DNA of 64,000 nucleotides from Mariniblastus sp. (GTDB lineage Bacteria > Planctomycetota > Planctomycetia > Pirellulales > Pirellulaceae): NCBI GenBank assembly GCA_022447555.1, contig JAKVBF010000003.1:162279-226278 (forward strand), in the 5' to 3' direction. How positions within the stretch are numbered: the first letter of the stretch is position 1; every line of letters starts with the position of its first letter. The translations under genes were made by a program, and so were the position numbers. This document shows, in pieces, positions 19,671-28,913 of this stretch. The notes beneath the pieces were generated by a model. The model saw only the letters and a list, made by a program, of their open reading frames with translations, ran no database searches and had not been told where the DNA came from.

Positions 19671-20018
19671 TAAACTATTTTCTCCAAATTCGCGGTTTGC
19701 CGCGATCGTGGATTGGCAAGCGAGGCGAAATTCGATGATGCCAAACGAGAAGCTTGGCGGTCACTGAGAGCCCACTGAACTCTTTCTAATTATGATCGAT
19801 CCTTGAGGTGCCGGGGGTCAAGTCGAATTCGACCTGAGCCGAAAATCAATGAGGAAAGAAGTGTCCTCGGACCTGTCCGAATTAATTAAAAACCCCTCAA
19901 CCGACTTAACCGTGAGAATCGTCAAATTCTAATCGATTTTCGTTGGTGCGGGCAGCAAAACTGTGTAATGGGATTGACTATTCGGTCCAAATGATAAAAT
20001 AGGGTAGCTTTTCGCTCA
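19671..20018. other. Intergenic region upstream of the trimodular synthase
   Basis: This 348-base region lies between the synthase start and a possible small plus-strand gene. It holds a perfect 12-base palindrome at 19822-19833 (GTCGAATTCGAC), about 150 bases before the synthase start, and a weak promoter-like element at 19974-20000. No further gene is supported. Confidence 0.5.
19974..20000 (+). promoter_or_regulatory. Possible sigma70-type promoter for the small CxxC membrane protein
   Basis: TTGACT (19974-19979) and TAAAAT (19995-20000) resemble -35 and -10 boxes with a 15-base spacer, which is short. It points to the small gene beginning at 20019 or 20133. A chance match cannot be excluded. 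Confidence 0.3.
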
Positions 20019-20369
20019 ATGGTGGGATTTTCCCCCGTTGAGACCGCTTCGGATGGAATCGGAGGGTGGGAGAACTCTATCCTGCATTTATCTCAAACTT
20101 ATCTCTTTCACCCAAAAGTACCCCGTAGAACAGTGACTATTACTAACAACATTTCAGAGTCCAATGAATTGCTGGACCCGGTTTCGAAGTTCGATAAGCG
20201 GGCTTTAGGCAGTTTGAAGCACTGCCGGTCTTGTTGGCGGAAAGAGTTACATTTACCGGTTCCCATTCCACCATTTCTACTTGGTTTTCTGTTCATTTTT
20301 ACTCTGGGTACGGTTTTGTTCTTGCGCCCCAATCGCTGTGTTTGTTGCGGCAAATTGCGTCTTTTTTAA
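20019..20369 (+). CDS. Small membrane protein with two zinc-type Cys pairs (hypothetical)
   Basis: The frame encodes up to 116 residues. The informative part is the C-terminal half: CRSCWRKEL, a hydrophobic helix (about 17-20 residues, FLLGFLFIFTLGTVLFL), then CVCCGKLRLF. A Cys pair on each side of a hairpin-forming hydrophobic segment looks like a small membrane-associated zinc or metal site and is not expected by chance. The start is uncertain. ATG at 20019 gives a long unremarkable N-terminus, while GTG at 20133 gives a compact 79-residue protein. No clear Shine-Dalgarno sequence precedes either. It is divergent from the synthase gene and convergent with the hypothetical gene at 20449. I do not recognise a named family. 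Confidence 0.45.
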   Translation: MVGFSPVETASDGIGGWENSILHLSQTYLFHPKVPRRTVTITNNISESNELLDPVSKFDKRALGSLKHCRSCWRKELHLPVPIPPFLLGFLFIFTLGTVLFLRPNRCVCCGKLRLF

Positions 20370-20448
20370 GCCGGTTTGAAATCACTTTGGGGCCTAAAGT
20401 AGAAGTGATTCATTCCAAAATGGTTCCAAGGGCTCGACCCGCAGAGCT

Positions 20449-20958
20449 CTAGCGAATTCTTGATTTCGCCAACAAAGCCATTTGACGAACCGACATCGGC
20501 TCGTTGAGTTTCATCGCTGGCTGAAATTCCTCACAGCGATAGGCTTTTTTCAGACGTCTACCTGCCGCGCGAAGATAGTAATCTATTTTCCGATCTTGGC
20601 GATTCCAGAAAATATCAACGATCGTCGCAACGAACGGTTTCAGTTTTCCCATTCGGGATTTGACTTCGATTGGGTCTCCCAGCTCATACCCATCTGATTG
20701 GACCTCATACCACATTGTAGGTTTCACGCGAATCGATGTATCGCCATAGCTAAGCAGCGAGTAGGCGGTGTCGATATCTCGTCGGCAAAAAACTCTAGAG
20801 CTTGGGATCAAGACCTCTGCACGATCAATGTCGTCCGGATGGATCCACCCGAGCCCTTTTTCAGGCCACCACAAATAGACGCCGTGCCGCGGTGGGCGAC
20901 TTAACGGTGCAAGTTTTATAGACGGCTGCTTCACAACGTCACCTAATGTACGAATCAA
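20449..20958 (-). CDS. Conserved-looking hypothetical protein, 169 aa
   Basis: The 169-residue protein has no signal peptide or membrane helix. It reads like a compact mixed alpha/beta protein: a WWPEKGLGWIHPDDIDRAEVLIPS segment near residues 30-52, a YEVQSDGYELGDPIEVKS segment near 83-100, and a strongly basic C-terminal helix (RAAGRRLKKAYR). The Gly-Trp-Ile-His-Pro element and the later GDPIEVKS element suggest a small beta-barrel-like binding fold, but I cannot name the family. Codon use is like the neighbours and the frame is complete, so I regard it as a real gene. It lies 135 bases downstream of gap on the same strand. Confidence 0.65.
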   Translation of the reverse strand: MIRTLGDVVKQPSIKLAPLSRPPRHGVYLWWPEKGLGWIHPDDIDRAEVLIPSSRVFCRRDIDTAYSLLSYGDTSIRVKPTMWYEVQSDGYELGDPIEVKSRMGKLKPFVATIVDIFWNRQDRKIDYYLRAAGRRLKKAYRCEEFQPAMKLNEPMSVRQMALLAKSRIR

Positions 20959-21092
20959 TCGAGAATAGGTCCCAAAGAGCGTAACCTAAGCGTATTCGTA
21001 AACGACCGACGGGTCCAGCCAAAACGATGGCTCAGGACCCCGGTTCGATGTCGAAACAGCAAGATGGGTAAGCAACCGAGAGGTTTGCCCTT

Positions 21093-22115
<1,023 letters not shown>

Positions 22116-22257
22116 TCATACTCCTGGAAAAAGTTAGTGGGAAGTTGATTATTCGAGGTTGAGTTGGTCAAACCAAGGCTGGCACGATAACAAATAGACA
22201 TGAAAGGCGACAGGTGTTGGATCTTTTTAAGGCCCACAAACCTCATAAGGGCTCGCT

Positions 22258-23139
22258 ATGACGCAGTCAGGTAAACCTGAAGGATTACGACGATCGAGTG
22301 ATTCGCCCCCAAACTGGCGTTTGCCTACAGGGGTTTCCGATGGAGGTTGGGACTATATTCGGTCCCGGCAAGTGGCGAGCCAATACGACGATTTTGTGAA
22401 GAATAACACCTTAATCGAACTCGATTGGCGTTATATTTTAAATTACCTTCCTGAGGACCTTCAAAACCTAGTGATTGCCGACTTTGGAACTGGGTCGGGG
22501 CGACATGCGATTACTTTGTTGGCTCATGGTTGTCGGGCTGTTCTGGGAATTGACCTTTCTCGAGCGATGCTGCACGAGGCGATAGAAAAAGTTCGTGAAA
22601 AAATGCCCCATTTACGAGAGGATCAGTTCCTGATTCCTGTTTGGGCCAATTTAGTTGAGCTAGAGGGGCTCCCCTCCCAATCGGTGGATTTCGGAATTTG
22701 TATGTTCAGCACGCTTGGCATGATAAGTGGAAGCGACAATCGGGTACGGTTTCTCCGGCACGCTCATCGAATTTTGAAACCGGGCAGCCGTTTCATTTTA
22801 CACGTACACAATTATTGGTATCAGTGCCGATATCCGGGGGGCATCCGTTGGATGTTTAGAAATTGGGTACGGTCGTTCATGGGTAAGAGCGAAATCGGTG
22901 ACCGGCTTTCTGATTACCGTTCCATTAGAAATATGTTTATCCACAGTTTTCGCTATTCAGAGTTGCAACGGGTTCTGGACACTAGCGGATTTGAGGTGCG
23001 TGAGGTCCTCAGTTTGCGAGGGGGTAACTTAGAGCCCAAAAACGGCTACCATATTGCCGATTGCTTTCGCACCGTCGGCTGGATACTGATGTGTGAACGG
23101 ACAAGGGGTTTTGAGGTGCGCGATCAGTCGCGTCGTTAA
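22258..23139 (+). CDS. SAM-dependent class I methyltransferase
   Basis: The 293-residue protein has a Rossmann-type methyltransferase core. Motif I is VIADFGTGSGRHAITLL (about residues 75-91), with an acidic end of strand 2 in VLGIDLSRAML. Motif IV lies in SVDFGICMFSTLGMI, and the post-motif strand is HAHRILKPGSRFILHVHNYW. The substrate is not evident. The N-terminal 45 residues are probably a lid. It is divergent from gap and followed after 24 bases by a TPR protein, so the two may be cotranscribed. Its place beside a glycan block would allow sugar or lipid methylation, but that is only context. Confidence 0.82.
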   Translation: MTQSGKPEGLRRSSDSPPNWRLPTGVSDGGWDYIRSRQVASQYDDFVKNNTLIELDWRYILNYLPEDLQNLVIADFGTGSGRHAITLLAHGCRAVLGIDLSRAMLHEAIEKVREKMPHLREDQFLIPVWANLVELEGLPSQSVDFGICMFSTLGMISGSDNRVRFLRHAHRILKPGSRFILHVHNYWYQCRYPGGIRWMFRNWVRSFMGKSEIGDRLSDYRSIRNMFIHSFRYSELQRVLDTSGFEVREVLSLRGGNLEPKNGYHIADCFRTVGWILMCERTRGFEVRDQSRR

Positions 23140-23163
23140 TTCAATTAAATTGGAGAAAATTGC

Positions 23164-23484
23164 ATGTCGCGCCGGGAACAACTTGAATCGATGTTGGCCG
23201 ATGAACCTAAGGATACGTTTCTGCGGTACGCCCTCGCCATGGAGCTTGAGAATGCAGAGGAATTTGAATCCAGCATAGAGATGTTTCGCGGTTTGATGGA
23301 GGATTCACCGCCGTACGTTCCAGCTTTTTTCATGTTAGGGCAGTTGCTATCTAAAATTGACCGGGTGGCCGAGGCTCGAACGGCGCTGCGTGAGGGGGTC
23401 GATCAGGCTCGGGCCCAAAATGACCTCCATGCAGCAGGTGAGATGAGTGAATTTCTCGCCTCTCTTGGTGCATTGGGAGAGTGA
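23164..23484 (+). CDS. Small TPR-repeat protein
   Basis: The 106-residue protein consists of about two tetratricopeptide-type helical repeats: DTFLRYALAMELENAEEFESSIEMFRGLM and APYVPAFFMLGQLLSKIDRVAEARTALREG-like segments. It has no signal peptide or membrane helix, so it is probably a cytoplasmic protein-interaction module. A strong Shine-Dalgarno GGAG stands 9 bases before the ATG. It follows the methyltransferase gene by 24 bases and is convergent with the glycosyltransferase at 23505. Similar short TPR proteins are common in planctomycetes without assigned function. Confidence 0.75.
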   Translation: MSRREQLESMLADEPKDTFLRYALAMELENAEEFESSIEMFRGLMEDSPPYVPAFFMLGQLLSKIDRVAEARTALREGVDQARAQNDLHAAGEMSEFLASLGALGE

Positions 23485-23504
23485 TTCGTTTGCCTAAAGA
23501 GCCC

Positions 23505-24416
23505 TCAAGAATCGGTTTCTATTCGCCGGGCAAGCTCTTGACGCTGACCTTCGGCTAATCCACTACGAATCAGATGGGAAACCCACGTATCGGCCGATGC
23601 AAACGGTCGTTTTAATTTGGCACACCATCCCTCCCAGCGAGACTCTCTAGCAAGCTGGAGTCTGTCGTGGGTCCAAGGCTTTCCTTTGGCTGCCAGGATT
23701 CTTCCCTGACCGACGAAGTAATTGTGAACGTAACGCATTGTTTGGCGATCAGGTCCGATCACATGAAAAAGACTCGCATCCGGCACCCAACGTCCTGAAT
23801 GACCGTTACTTATGAGTTCGCGGAGCATTGCGAGCTCATCTTCCCCAACGACCCCATCCGCCTTTCTGCCATATTGGGTGTCGAACAAATGGCGTTTTTG
23901 GAGGCTGGTTTGAACAGCGAAATTGGCCCCATAAGGGAGTGTTTCGGCTGTGAATTCAAAAGTGTTCTCCCCTAACTGTCGCTCGGCATAACAGCCTTTG
24001 AGTTTGCTCCAATTGTCCTTGATCCAAGCCGGTGGTTGAGGCTGGAAAGTCGGTACGATGGGGCCTCCAAAAAAGGTGTGCCCCTGCGGGTCACGCATGG
24101 CATCAACATAAGCGTTCAGCCAATCCGGAGTCACTTGGACGTCGTCGTCGGTCCAAATCAGCCAATCACTTTTGGCGTGTTCGATCGCGCGATTTCTGGC
24201 ATGAGTGTGGCCTCTTTTTGGTTCGAGATACAAATAAAGATTGAGTTGGTTCGTGAACGAATTAACCACGTTTTGGGTCTCATCTTTCGAACCATTGTCG
24301 ACGATGAGGAAGCGTAAATCGATCGAATCTGGGAAATTCATTGCGACCATGCTGTGCAGTGTCTGTTGCAATGCGGCTGCACGATTCCAGGTGCAGATGG
24401 CGATATCGATTCTCAT
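23505..24416 (-). CDS. Glycosyltransferase family 2
   Basis: The 303-residue protein is a soluble GT-A inverting transferase: DIAICTWNRAAALQQTL at the start, FLIVDNGSKDET around 36-47, and the metal-binding DDD at 90-92 in WLIWTDDDVQVTPDW. The catalytic acidic region is GVVGEDELAMLRELI. No transmembrane segment is visible, so it probably works at the cytoplasmic face of the membrane on a growing glycan. It is the last gene of the second minus-strand glycan block and lies 45 bases downstream of a GT4 gene. The substrate is unknown. Confidence 0.88.
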   Translation of the reverse strand: MRIDIAICTWNRAAALQQTLHSMVAMNFPDSIDLRFLIVDNGSKDETQNVVNSFTNQLNLYLYLEPKRGHTHARNRAIEHAKSDWLIWTDDDVQVTPDWLNAYVDAMRDPQGHTFFGGPIVPTFQPQPPAWIKDNWSKLKGCYAERQLGENTFEFTAETLPYGANFAVQTSLQKRHLFDTQYGRKADGVVGEDELAMLRELISNGHSGRWVPDASLFHVIGPDRQTMRYVHNYFVGQGRILAAKGKPWTHDRLQLARESRWEGWCAKLKRPFASADTWVSHLIRSGLAEGQRQELARRIETDS

Positions 24417-24461
24417 ATTAATGGTATTGTGTGAAGTCGATTAGAACCTAAGAATCACCCA

Positions 24462-25607
24462 CTACCGCCGAGCGGCCTCCGGGATGATCGATGTGATGCA
24501 GGTAGCAAATTCCTGAATGGGATCCCGCGGGTATCGTTGACGAATGTGTTGTCCTGCAACTTGCCCCATGGCTTGCCAGTTGTCTCTTTTCGCCCATGCT
24601 CGTTCTAGCGCGTCATCCAGTAGTCCAATGATGGCACCATCGGCGGTAAAACCGGTTTCACCTTCTTCGATCAATTCTCGATTTCGGCCAATGTCTGTCG
24701 AGATGGAGACACGATTGCAGAGCATGGCTTCGATCATGACCAATGGAGCGCCCTCATAACGACTGGGCAGTAGTAGTGCATGGTTTTCGGCCCAAATGTC
24801 TTCAACTTTGTCTTTAAAACCACCAAATTTCAACTGATCATGCAGGTCGTGCAGTCGAATGAGATCTTCCAGCTGTTTTTTATTACCTTGATCGTGTCCG
24901 TAGAACGTGATTTCGATTTGCCGGTCTCGCCACTTTGGTTGTTTCATCACATCAACAATGAGGTCTTGGCCCTTCGATTGGAAATGGATTCGACCGACGC
25001 AGGCTATTCGGTAAGTGGTATCCGTGGCAGGCCATTCGGGGTTTGATTCGTAGTCCACATTAAATGGGTTTGCAACAATTTCAGCGTTGTCCAATTGGCA
25101 GGCAATGTTGGTCTCAAGTTTATGTTGATTTTCGGGCGAGACGAAGAAGACTTTGTCTGCACCTCGGTACCAACGACGATATTTTTCCAGCAGGTCGCTG
25201 TGGATGAAAAAAAAGTTGCTCGCGCATTGGACATTAATCGCGTAAGGGATACCATGCTTCAGGCACTCGTCAGCAATCGGTATTTGATCTGGGTGGTAAC
25301 CCAGAGTGACAAGGACCGATTGAGGTTTGGTTTTTTCTAGCCAAGAAATGTTGGATCGATTAATCGTTAAACGACGCTTGATAGAGTCTTTGCAATTCTC
25401 AAAGAATCCTTTGGGTTGATTTCGGGACCAAACGGATCCGCCACTCTCTTCGATCTCTTTCAACTGGCGAGCTTTTTCGGGCCACCATTTGTAGTTCACG
25501 CAGATCTCATGTCCCTGCTGTTGCAGGAGTCTTGCGGCTCGCCACCATAGTTCCTCACTACCGCCCCAGGGCATTCCCGACATGCAAGAATAAAATCCAA
25601 GTTTCAC
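24462..25607 (-). CDS. Glycosyltransferase family 4
   Basis: The 381-residue protein has the GT-B layout. The N-terminal domain begins LGFYSCMSGMPWGGSEELWWRAARLL, where the GGSE element is the glycine-rich acceptor/donor loop seen in family 4 enzymes. The C-terminal domain begins near residue 200 (RIACVGRIHFQSKGQDLIVDVM) and has LLLPSRYEGAPLVMIEAMLCN, which carries the E-x7-E donor motif. It is the retaining GT4 type, with a nucleotide sugar donor that cannot be identified from sequence. It lies between GT2 and a sulfotransferase gene in one minus-strand series. Confidence 0.9.
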   Translation of the reverse strand: MKLGFYSCMSGMPWGGSEELWWRAARLLQQQGHEICVNYKWWPEKARQLKEIEESGGSVWSRNQPKGFFENCKDSIKRRLTINRSNISWLEKTKPQSVLVTLGYHPDQIPIADECLKHGIPYAINVQCASNFFFIHSDLLEKYRRWYRGADKVFFVSPENQHKLETNIACQLDNAEIVANPFNVDYESNPEWPATDTTYRIACVGRIHFQSKGQDLIVDVMKQPKWRDRQIEITFYGHDQGNKKQLEDLIRLHDLHDQLKFGGFKDKVEDIWAENHALLLPSRYEGAPLVMIEAMLCNRVSISTDIGRNRELIEEGETGFTADGAIIGLLDDALERAWAKRDNWQAMGQVAGQHIRQRYPRDPIQEFATCITSIIPEAARR

Positions 25608-25667
25608 GTTATTATTCGATCACTGAATGACCGACCTGAAGAATCGTTGACTCGAGGCAATGATCAC

Positions 25668-26534
25668 TTAACCCGCTTTAGACTGTGTTGTTTGTTCCGG
25701 TATCTCGGAGGTTTTCATCACAGGCTGGCCGTCGATCATACGATAGTTTTCCAACGCGAAATGGTAGATCCGTTTTAATAACGGGTAATCGTGATAAAAC
25801 TTTTCGCGCAGGTAATGAGGCACCATTTCATCGTAGTTGGATACGTTGGTTACCGGTAATTCAAATTTTGGTTTCCCAAGGATTGTGCTTAGATTGTCGA
25901 TGGATTGCTGTAAATCTTCGAACAACCCGATGTAAACGAATTTTTGGCTAAGCCGTTCTTCATAATTATCCAGCGTCACATCTTGGGGCATGTGATTGAA
26001 TAACCAATAGGGATAAGCCGAGACGTAGCTTTCAACGGTAGGGAATTGATCTCGTATGTCTACCTGCTTACCGCGAAACCAAAATTCACCGCGTATGCTT
26101 CGTCCCTTGGCAAAGAAATACATCGAACAGGTTAGGTCAAATGGATCTCTTAGAATCGTGAAGTATTGATCGAGCTCTGAGTAGAAATAGGGTAGCCCGT
26201 ACCCGCGTCCATGATTGAAATGACCGTGAATACATTTGACATTTTCTAACCACTGCCCCTCCTCGTCCTGGGTGTGTACCCGCGGCAGCATGATGTCTTT
26301 GGTTTCGTCTTGATTTAGTTTGTGATACGTATCGCCGAACCAATTGCGCAACAATCGAACCACACTGGTTCCCGCACATTTGGGAATGTGCGTGTAGATG
26401 ATTGGCTTGTTGGGATCGTATTGGCGCATTTCAATATCTGCCTGTTTGGCCGTTTCGTTCGAGCTTGTATTTAAACGTAACTGTTTGAAGGGTGGAAGAC
26501 CGTTTTGAGTCGCGAATCTCCATGTAAAAATCAC
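25668..26534 (-). CDS. Sulfotransferase, carbohydrate (Sulfotransfer_2) type
   Basis: This 288-residue enzyme should transfer sulfate from PAPS to a sugar hydroxyl. The 5'-phosphosulfate loop is YTHIPKCAGTSVVRLL near residues 47-62, with the Lys and Ser expected for PAPS binding. The 3'-phosphate region is FTILRDPFDLTCSMYFF. This spacing matches the sulfotransferase-2 class that includes heparan sulfate 2-O and chondroitin-type enzymes. The first codon is GTG at 26534, overlapping the stop of the upstream gene as GTGA, which suggests coupling. A start at ATG 26429 would remove 35 unconserved residues and is an equally good option. Confidence 0.85.
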   Translation of the reverse strand: MIFTWRFATQNGLPPFKQLRLNTSSNETAKQADIEMRQYDPNKPIIYTHIPKCAGTSVVRLLRNWFGDTYHKLNQDETKDIMLPRVHTQDEEGQWLENVKCIHGHFNHGRGYGLPYFYSELDQYFTILRDPFDLTCSMYFFAKGRSIRGEFWFRGKQVDIRDQFPTVESYVSAYPYWLFNHMPQDVTLDNYEERLSQKFVYIGLFEDLQQSIDNLSTILGKPKFELPVTNVSNYDEMVPHYLREKFYHDYPLLKRIYHFALENYRMIDGQPVMKTSEIPEQTTQSKAG

Positions 26535-27856
26535 GATTTTGGTTTGATCCCGAGCATTTTCCGAAGTTTTTGGATCCTTGCACGCAACTCGGTGATCTTC
26601 AATCTCATCTCGTCTCGCTGTTCCAAGAGTAGTGTGATGTACTGATTTTTTTCAGCTAGATCTCTGGGGAGTGTGTCTAGTCGCTTTATCACCTGAGACA
26701 ATTCAACTTGAAGTTGATGCAGTTCCTGATTTTGGAAGGCGGCGTTTTCCGGGTACAGGCGTGTTGTGTCAAACTCGGATTCGACACGTGTGAACCCTCG
26801 ATCGGGGTCCGAAACGATTCGTTGTGGGAGTTCGATGGGTTTCCCGGAAGCACGGGCATGTTGGCCGTGCTCCACCATGGTTTGGATCAGTTCTAGCATT
26901 CGCGGCTTTGCCGGTGTGTTACATTCCAAGTTGTCATGGAGAACGGTTTTCTGAAACAGCATTTTTGGCGGTGGCGGATCGGCGAGTTCCTGGAGAATCC
27001 AATTCAGATGTTTCGGTGCGTTGAGCATCCAGGCTGCGGGAACAAAGTGTGGGCTGTTATGGAAATCCAGTAAGGCTGTGGGCCGCTGCTTGAGGGCGCT
27101 TTCGAGGTAAAGCGTTGAAGGAGTCGTGATGACCGCATCCGAGGCATCAATCTCTTCTGAAAGGGGAGGGCGCTCGGCCGGTTCCAGGCCCGTATCGTCA
27201 ACAAAAGGCAAGCCGATGGACTGTTCCAAATTGTCCGTTAACCGCCATGTGATTTGGACCGGTCGGTGATTGACCTGCGGGTTCACCGTCAGTCGTTGTT
27301 TGATTTGGCTCAGCGACTCAATGACGGTCTCGCGTTGTTGATCATTAAAAGCAGGTGTGTTGGCCGTAGCAATTAGCAATCGAAAAGGTCCGTCTTGATG
27401 GATCGGGGAGGGTGTCTTATCGAGGTCCTTATCTAGTCTTGGTAACCCAATGACCTCTGCCTTACCCGGATTTCCCCAAGACTCTATGATCCGCGCCTGT
27501 CCCCGACCAATGCATGCGAGCTTGTGACCGATCAGCGGTTGAAACATTGCGCCATCGGCGAGGTCGGGATGTTCCCAAGTGTTGCGATATTCTAAGATGC
27601 CGTCGGATAAAATAAGAACGGGAACGCGACCTTGTTGGTAAATGGCGCGCAGCGCGTGAATCTCTTCCCAACGATAGTGCATATGGGTGATCACAATCGC
27701 CGCGTCCCGAGGGACTTGCCAGTCGGGGACGTAAGTATCGATGACTTCGCACGGAATCGGACAGGCGTCCATCCACGATTGATAGATCTCGCTCTGGCGG
27801 GCAAATCGACAAAGGATGTAAGCCTTCAAACTGGGGTCCTCAGTAAGGTAATGCAC
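26531..27856 (-). CDS. Unrecognised GT-B-like glycan protein with C-terminal coiled coil (paralogue B)
   Basis: The 441-residue protein is a full-length paralogue of the one at 9623-10981. Shared blocks, in the same order and spacing, are DGILEYRNTWE, GHKLACIGRGQAR, WGNPGKAEVIGLPRLD, TPAFNDQQR, VQITWRLTDNLEQ, SDAVITTPSTLYLE and LLDFHNSPHFV. The TTPST element resembles donor-site motifs of GT-B transferases, but no named family fits. The C-terminal 70 residues are a predicted coiled coil (QLQVELSQVIKRLD, then EQRDEMRLKITELRARIQKL). It has no signal peptide. The start codon appears to be GTG and is uncertain. It is coupled to the downstream sulfotransferase gene, which puts it in a sulfated-glycan context, whereas paralogue A is coupled to a GT8 gene. 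Confidence 0.7.
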   Translation of the reverse strand: MHYLTEDPSLKAYILCRFARQSEIYQSWMDACPIPCEVIDTYVPDWQVPRDAAIVITHMHYRWEEIHALRAIYQQGRVPVLILSDGILEYRNTWEHPDLADGAMFQPLIGHKLACIGRGQARIIESWGNPGKAEVIGLPRLDKDLDKTPSPIHQDGPFRLLIATANTPAFNDQQRETVIESLSQIKQRLTVNPQVNHRPVQITWRLTDNLEQSIGLPFVDDTGLEPAERPPLSEEIDASDAVITTPSTLYLESALKQRPTALLDFHNSPHFVPAAWMLNAPKHLNWILQELADPPPPKMLFQKTVLHDNLECNTPAKPRMLELIQTMVEHGQHARASGKPIELPQRIVSDPDRGFTRVESEFDTTRLYPENAAFQNQELHQLQVELSQVIKRLDTLPRDLAEKNQYITLLLEQRDEMRLKITELRARIQKLRKMLGIKPKS

Positions 27857-27965
27857 CTCGGGAATTGAAAGAGGCCTCCACAGATATCAACTATGGGACC
27901 TCGGTGACAATAGGTCTCGGTAATGACGAAGTGCTATCAACCGGTAATAGCATTTCGGAATCGTG

Positions 27966-28913
27966 TTACGTTGCGGGGCGTGTTAGTGACAGGCGTTCGG
28001 GTAACGCGTTGATCCAGGAACCATCAGGGGCGTATCCAAGCGTTTCAAGTTGAGTTCCCGCAATTTTTTGAAACAGTTCGCCGTCTCGACGAGTGAAGTA
28101 GTTTTTCCAATCACCGGAGACTCCTTTACGGGCCTTTTCAGTGGGCCGTTCGTCTCCCCTCTCTCGCCCGGTCAGTTGGCGAAATGTGGTCGCGGCGGCA
28201 CAGGCATCGGCAAGCGTCTGGGATGCTGTCACCTCAAGCGTCTGGAAGATTCGTTTTAGTTCACTCCCCTGCTCTGCTAACAAAGCCTCGTAACGGACCT
28301 GAATGTCAGGGGCTTTGTGTTGGAATATTTCGATGGTGTCACGCCAATCAGTGGCCCACTGCTTGATCGTGGAATCATCAAAAAAACGGTCAAGTTGCAT
28401 TCCCGGAACTTGTTCCACGAAAAAAGCATGCCGCGGTGTGTCCGTTGAATTGAAACGTAGCCAGTCAAAGGTGCCACTCGTTAAAACGTCGCGGCCATCA
28501 CGAACGAGCTGAATGATTTTCGAGCCAGGTAGCCTCGAGCGAATGTTACGGATCACGCGTTCGGACGTTCCCGAATAGGGAGTGATTTTGTCAACGAGTC
28601 GTTTCTTGCCAGATCGCTGCAAGGCAAAATCCGTCATTTGCTGAATAAGAAAATCCTGAAACTCCCGAACGAATTCTCGTTTTTCGAGTTTTAATTCTTC
28701 GAAAAAATAGAAACCCGAGAGGTTCCTGATATAAGCGTCCTGTGTGATTTTGAGCGAATGACCCCCTTCTTTCTGAGGCCATACATCAGTGAAGTCGCCG
28801 AACAACCGCTGCTCGGTCGCCATGATTTCAGGGTGCTGGTTGAGCGATTTTGCGAGCCAGGTCGAGCCGCTGCGAGGCGCGCTAATAAGGAAATGAAGGT
28901 GAGGATATGCCAT
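27966..28913 (-). CDS. Sulfotransferase, Sulfotransfer_1/3 type
   Basis: The 315-residue protein carries both PAPS signatures: the phosphosulfate loop FLISAPRSGSTWLAKSL near residues 8-24 and the 3'-phosphate element IIQLVRDGRDVLTSGTFDWL near the middle. The class differs from the sulfotransferase at 25668, so two distinct hydroxyl positions may be sulfated. I chose ATG at 28913 because it overlaps the stop of the ABC transporter gene as TGATG, a classical coupling. A Met five codons earlier also lies in frame. The acceptor is unknown, and context points to an exported polysaccharide. Confidence 0.88.
   Translation of the reverse strand: MAYPHLHFLISAPRSGSTWLAKSLNQHPEIMATEQRLFGDFTDVWPQKEGGHSLKITQDAYIRNLSGFYFFEELKLEKREFVREFQDFLIQQMTDFALQRSGKKRLVDKITPYSGTSERVIRNIRSRLPGSKIIQLVRDGRDVLTSGTFDWLRFNSTDTPRHAFFVEQVPGMQLDRFFDDSTIKQWATDWRDTIEIFQHKAPDIQVRYEALLAEQGSELKRIFQTLEVTASQTLADACAAATTFRQLTGRERGDERPTEKARKGVSGDWKNYFTRRDGELFQKIAGTQLETLGYAPDGSWINALPERLSLTRPAT

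Noticed and set aside
20108-20353. Minus-strand frame opposite the small CxxC protein
   Set aside because: Composition is basic and unstructured, and the opposite strand gives a much better protein with CxxC pairs.
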